35,101 nt of DNA from Actinomycetes bacterium (GTDB taxonomy: Bacteria > Actinomycetota > Actinomycetes > Streptosporangiales > Streptosporangiaceae): contig JAOPYO010000116.1 of NCBI GenBank assembly GCA_025964575.1, positions 1 to 35,101 of the forward strand, written 5' to 3'. Shown here one piece after another: positions 32,594-35,101 of the stretch. Both the position numbers and the translations under genes were made by a program. The notes below the pieces were generated by a model. That model saw only the letters and a program-made list of their open reading frames with translations, ran no database searches and had not been told where the DNA came from. The number at the start of each line of letters is the position of its first letter. Position 1 is the stretch's first letter.

Positions 32594-32753
32594 TGCAGGG
32601 TGCCACCCAGTGGCCTATGCCACGTACCGAAGCGGGCAGAAGTGCCTACCGTCTGGTGCCCTTCGCCCACGGGTCGGCGGCGATGCACGCACGCCGCTGA
32701 CCCACGGCGGCCATGTTGTTCCCTCAGCTCCACGGTCACCGTCGCCGACCCCG

Positions 32754-32777
32754 CTATCGAAGGCCGTCTTTCGATAG
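32754..32777. promoter_or_regulatory. LysR operator candidate (perfect dyad)
   Basis: CTATCGAA (32754-32761), an 8-base spacer, TTCGATAG (32770-32777): a perfect 8+8 inverted repeat ending 36 bases before the lysR GTG. A TAGGTT -10 candidate follows at 32781-32786. Position and symmetry suit autoregulation by the LysR protein. The half-site recurs in the sdhC promoter region. Confidence 0.65.
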
Positions 32778-32813
32778 TCATAGGTTATTGAGTCGGAGAG
32801 GGGGTGACGGACA

Positions 32814-33902
32814 GTGCAGTTGCAGCAGCTCAGCTACTTCATCGCGGTCGCGGAGGTCCGGCACTTCACCCAGGCGGCGGAGGCCCTCGGGGTCGCCCAG
32901 CCGTCGCTCTCCAAGCAGATCCGGGCTCTGGAGACCGAACTGGGCGCGTCGCTGTTCAGCCGGGCCCGCGGCAACATCACGCTGACACCTGCCGGGGAAT
33001 CACTACTGCCGCTGGCCAAGCGCATCCTCGCCGATGTGGACACGGCCCGGCTGGAGGTGCAGGAGCTCGCCGGGCTGCGGCGCGGACGGGTCCGGCTCGG
33101 GGCGACCCCGTCGCTCTGCGCGGGACTGCTCGCCGAGGTGCTCCACCGGTTCCACTCCGCCTATCCGGGCATCCAGCTGCTCGTCGAGGAGGGCGGCTCC
33201 CGCGACCTCGTACGCGACGTGACCCGGGGCTCACTGGACCTGGCCCTGGTCATCCTGCCGCTGGCCGACGACACGCCGCTGGTCACCAGCCCCATCCTGC
33301 GTGAGAACCTGGTCGTGGTCTCGCCCGTGAACGAGGCTCTCCATTCGGAGGGCTCCGCCGCCCCATCCCCCCTGCTCCCCCGCAAGCCGTATCTTCGGAT
33401 CACCGATCTGCGGAACCGCCCGCTGGTGATGTTCCGGCAGGGGTACGACCTGCGCGAGGCGACGATCAGCGCCTGCCGTCAGGCCGGGTTCGAGCCTCGG
33501 TTCGCCGTCGAGGGCGGCGAGATGGACGCTGTGCTCCGCTTCGTCGAGGTCGGCCTGGGCATCGCGGTCGTCCCGAGCATGGTGCTGGCCGGCCGGCCCG
33601 GACTGCGCGGCACCCCGCTGATCCTGGACGAGCCGCCCGGCACTCCGGTGCCCGGAGACGGCCCGGCAGTGGCCGCGCCGCTGCACCGGACGGGCCCGCC
33701 CGTCGCCGGTACGAGGCGCCGCGGTGCGCCGGGGCTGTTGCGTACGGTCGCGCTGGCGCACCGCAAGGACGTCGCCCCCACCCACGCCGCCCGTGCCTTC
33801 CGGGCCACCCTCGAGACCTTTCTGGCCGAGGCGGCCGAGGCGGGTGTCCTGCCCCCGGGCGTCGAATCGCTCATCGCCCCGGAGGGCGGCTTCACCGCCT
33901 GA
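32814..33902 (+). CDS. LysR-family transcriptional regulator
   Basis: 362 residues. The N-terminal winged helix is canonical (MQLQQLSYFIAVAEVRHFTQ, AAEALGVAQPSLSKQIRALE, LGASLFSRARGNITLT). The ligand domain follows (GRVRLGATPSLCAGLLAEVL, LVEEGGSRDLVRDV, VGLGIAVVPSMVL). It is about 60 residues longer than usual: a Pro/Gly-rich insertion near 270-305 (EPPGTPVPGDGPAVAAP onwards) and an extended tail. GTG 32814 has GGAGAGGGGG upstream. It sits directly before sdhC on the same strand, with its own operator dyad, and probably regulates both itself and the succinate dehydrogenase genes (inference from shared half-sites). Ligand unknown; a TCA-cycle acid would be logical. Confidence 0.92.
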   Translation: MQLQQLSYFIAVAEVRHFTQAAEALGVAQPSLSKQIRALETELGASLFSRARGNITLTPAGESLLPLAKRILADVDTARLEVQELAGLRRGRVRLGATPSLCAGLLAEVLHRFHSAYPGIQLLVEEGGSRDLVRDVTRGSLDLALVILPLADDTPLVTSPILRENLVVVSPVNEALHSEGSAAPSPLLPRKPYLRITDLRNRPLVMFRQGYDLREATISACRQAGFEPRFAVEGGEMDAVLRFVEVGLGIAVVPSMVLAGRPGLRGTPLILDEPPGTPVPGDGPAVAAPLHRTGPPVAGTRRRGAPGLLRTVALAHRKDVAPTHAARAFRATLETFLAEAAEAGVLPPGVESLIAPEGGFTA

Positions 33903-33993
33903 CCCCCGAGGGGCCTGCCCTGGTCGACGATTACCCGCACCGGCTCGTTCGCGTCCGCGTACAAATGCACCCTGGACGGGGTGTGGGGTTCCA

Positions 33994-34019
33994 CAGGTGG
34001 CTGTGAAGTGCCTCACCTG
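33994..34019 (+). terminator. weak hairpin after lysR
   Basis: CAGGTG (33994-33999) pairs with CACCTG (34014-34019), extendable by GGC/GCC with a bulge. It is the only terminator-like structure between lysR and sdhC apart from the operator-like dyad. Low weight. Confidence 0.25.
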
Positions 34020-34060
34020 CGGGAGCTGCACAAGAGGGCCGAAATGCCCGAACTGCTTGG

Positions 34061-34096
34061 TTCATAGCCTGCGGCTATCGAAACCAGATTCGTGAT
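34061..34096. promoter_or_regulatory. LysR half-site cluster upstream of sdhC
   Basis: TTCATAG (34061-34067), CTATCGAA (34075-34082) and TTCGTGAT (34089-34096). The middle element is identical to the left arm of the lysR dyad; the others match its right arm imperfectly. ATAGCC-TGC-GGCTAT (34064-34078) is a perfect hairpin within it. The cluster ends just before the sdhC -35. Confidence 0.5.
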
Positions 34097-34099
34097 GAC

Positions 34100-34130
34100 T
34101 TGGACCCTCTGAGCAGGGCCAACGTACTTT
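34100..34130 (+). promoter_or_regulatory. sdhC leaderless promoter
   Basis: TTGGAC (34100-34105), a 19-base spacer (18 if the -10 is read as GTACTT), TACTTT (34125-34130), then 6 bases to the GTG at 34137. No ribosome site. Confidence 0.5.
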
Positions 34131-34136
34131 GCGCGC

Positions 34137-34838
34137 GTGGCCCAAGCAACTACCCGCGCGATACCTGCGCTCTACCGGTCGGCCGTCGGCAAGAAGGCCG
34201 TCATGGCCGTCACAGGCGGCGTACTCGTCCTGTTCCTGCTCGGCCACATGGCCGGGAACCTGAAGATCTTCCTGGGCAGGAAGGACTTCGACCACTACGC
34301 CAACTGGCTGCGCACCATCGGTGAACCGGCGCTCCCGCACCGGGTCTTCCTCAGCCTATTGGAGGTCGTGCTCGTGGTGGCCGTCGGACTGCACATGTGG
34401 TCGGCGGTGTCGCTCGCCCGACGTGCGTCCAAGGCCCGCCCGGTCAAGTACGCCGCGAAGCGGAAGTCCCACGCGCAGGGGTACGCGACCCGCACGATGC
34501 GGTACGGCGGGATCATCATCCTGCTGTTCGTCATCTGGCACCTGCTCGACCTGACCTTCGGCGCGGTCAACCCGAAGGGCGGCGACGCCACCCCGTACGA
34601 CAAGGTCGTCTCGGACTTCGACGCCTCCCGCTGGTACATCACCCTCTTCTACCTCGTGGCCGTCGTCATGGTCGGCCTCCATCTGCGGCACGGGCTGTGG
34701 AGTGCCTTCCAGACCCTCGGCCTCGCCAATGACCGCCGGAACCCGTCGCTGCGACTCCTCGCCGCCACCATCTCCGGGCTGCTGGTCATCGGCTTCGCCG
34801 CCGTACCCATCGCGGTCTCCCTGGGATTGGTGAAGTGA
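34137..34838 (+). CDS. sdhC: succinate dehydrogenase cytochrome b subunit
   Basis: 233-residue membrane anchor of the five-helix, b558-type succinate dehydrogenase/fumarate reductase, which carries haem and passes electrons between the SdhB clusters and menaquinone. Helices are near [75 protein letters not shown] and [20 protein letters not shown]. Histidines placed for haem ligation occur in GHMAGN, LHMWS, WHLLDLT and LHLRHG. GTG 34137 fits a leaderless promoter. sdhA begins 2 bases after its stop, so they form one operon. An upstream LysR gene and shared operator half-sites suggest the regulator. Confidence 0.94.
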   Translation: MAQATTRAIPALYRSAVGKKAVMAVTGGVLVLFLLGHMAGNLKIFLGRKDFDHYANWLRTIGEPALPHRVFLSLLEVVLVVAVGLHMWSAVSLARRASKARPVKYAAKRKSHAQGYATRTMRYGGIIILLFVIWHLLDLTFGAVNPKGGDATPYDKVVSDFDASRWYITLFYLVAVVMVGLHLRHGLWSAFQTLGLANDRRNPSLRLLAATISGLLVIGFAAVPIAVSLGLVK

Positions 34839-34839
34839 C

Positions 34840-35101
34840 ATGAGCTTCTACAAGAGCGGCGGGCCGATCGCCGACACCAAGGCACCTAGCGGCCCCATCG
34901 AGGACCGCTGGACCACGCGCAAGTTCGAGGCCAAGCTGGTCAACCCGGCCAACAAGCGCAAGAAGACCGTCATCATCGTCGGCACCGGCCTGGCCGGTGG
35001 CTCGGCGGGCGCGACTTTGGCGGAGCTGGGCTACCACGTCGTCCAGTTCTGCTTCCAGGACAGCCCGCGGCGCGCGCACTCGATCGCCGCGCAGGGTGGC
35101 A
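34840..35101 (+). CDS. sdhA: succinate dehydrogenase flavoprotein subunit (N-terminus only)
   Basis: The first 87 codons are present; the rest lies beyond the window. From ATG 34840 the product starts [20 protein letters not shown]. It reaches the FAD dinucleotide-binding motif [20 protein letters not shown] and then [11 protein letters not shown], in which the His is the expected covalent FAD attachment site. It starts 2 bases after the sdhC stop. The long pre-FAD segment (about 45 residues) is typical of the SdhA partnered with b558-type SdhC. With sdhB presumably next, this encodes the TCA-cycle complex II. Confidence 0.95.
   Translation, partial: MSFYKSGGPIADTKAPSGPIEDRWTTRKFEAKLVNPANKRKKTVIIVGTGLAGGSAGATLAELGYHVVQFCFQDSPRRAHSIAAQGG

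Noticed and set aside
34058..34085. tRNA-like or small-RNA hairpin before sdhC
   Set aside because: Only a 6-bp stem with a 3-base loop; no cloverleaf, no CCA, and better explained as operator half-sites.

Overview
The window is high-GC actinobacterial chromosome. The strongest lineage markers are MshB (mycothiol synthesis, restricted to Actinobacteria), a 7Fe ferredoxin/DapC pair, a DUF397 remnant, a five-helix SdhC and a Rv0862c-like helicase-associated protein. A Streptosporangiales- or Streptomyces-like filamentous actinomycete fits best; the genus cannot be fixed from sequence alone. I see no tRNA, rRNA, CRISPR array, insertion sequence or prophage. No gene-free stretch exceeds about 300 bases; the longest (14888-15150, 32549-32813 and 33903-34136) hold terminators, short repeats and operator-like dyads.

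Left part (1-6326): a truncated acyl-CoA dehydrogenase, then the leftward set fdxA-dapC-DUF2617 (lysine/diaminopimelate branch), a stand-alone SH3-like protein, a hypothetical protein, a SAM methyltransferase and a degenerate M48-like metallopeptidase. Middle-left (6421-14080): a shortened cysteinyl-tRNA synthetase relative without its catalytic motifs; a secreted trypsin-fold protease facing a small exported protein that carries the protease's pro-region motif; a helicase-associated protein; an overlapping pair of a secreted Ig-like protein and a single-pass membrane protein; a TPR/SEC-C protein; and a small hypothetical. Then comes a scarred patch (14173-14887) with a DUF397 fragment back to back with a repeat-rich coiled-coil gene broken by one extra base.

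Middle-right (15151-23284): an L-lactate permease; a DHA2-type drug exporter translationally coupled to a PadR regulator that has lost its DNA-binding half; ornithine aminotransferase rocD with a divergent Lrp/AsnC regulator; RraA; a flavin reductase; and the mshB-DUF6113 pair. Right part (23367-35101): a Ser/Thr kinase with an extracytoplasmic tail, a secreted seven-bladed propeller protein, a DPP-IV-like S9 peptidase, two ABC exporter half-subunits with complementary defects, a Tat/lipoprotein Rieske protein, a LysR regulator, and the start of the succinate dehydrogenase operon (sdhC, sdhA partial).

Cross-cutting patterns: at least eight start codons lack a convincing Shine-Dalgarno sequence and instead have a TANNNT-type -10 hexamer ending 6-8 bases upstream, which suggests leaderless mRNAs. 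Several proteins look like enzymes that have lost catalytic residues (CysRS-like, M48-like, one ABC subunit). A perfect dyad upstream of lysR shares its half-site with the sdhC promoter region, suggesting the LysR protein controls both.
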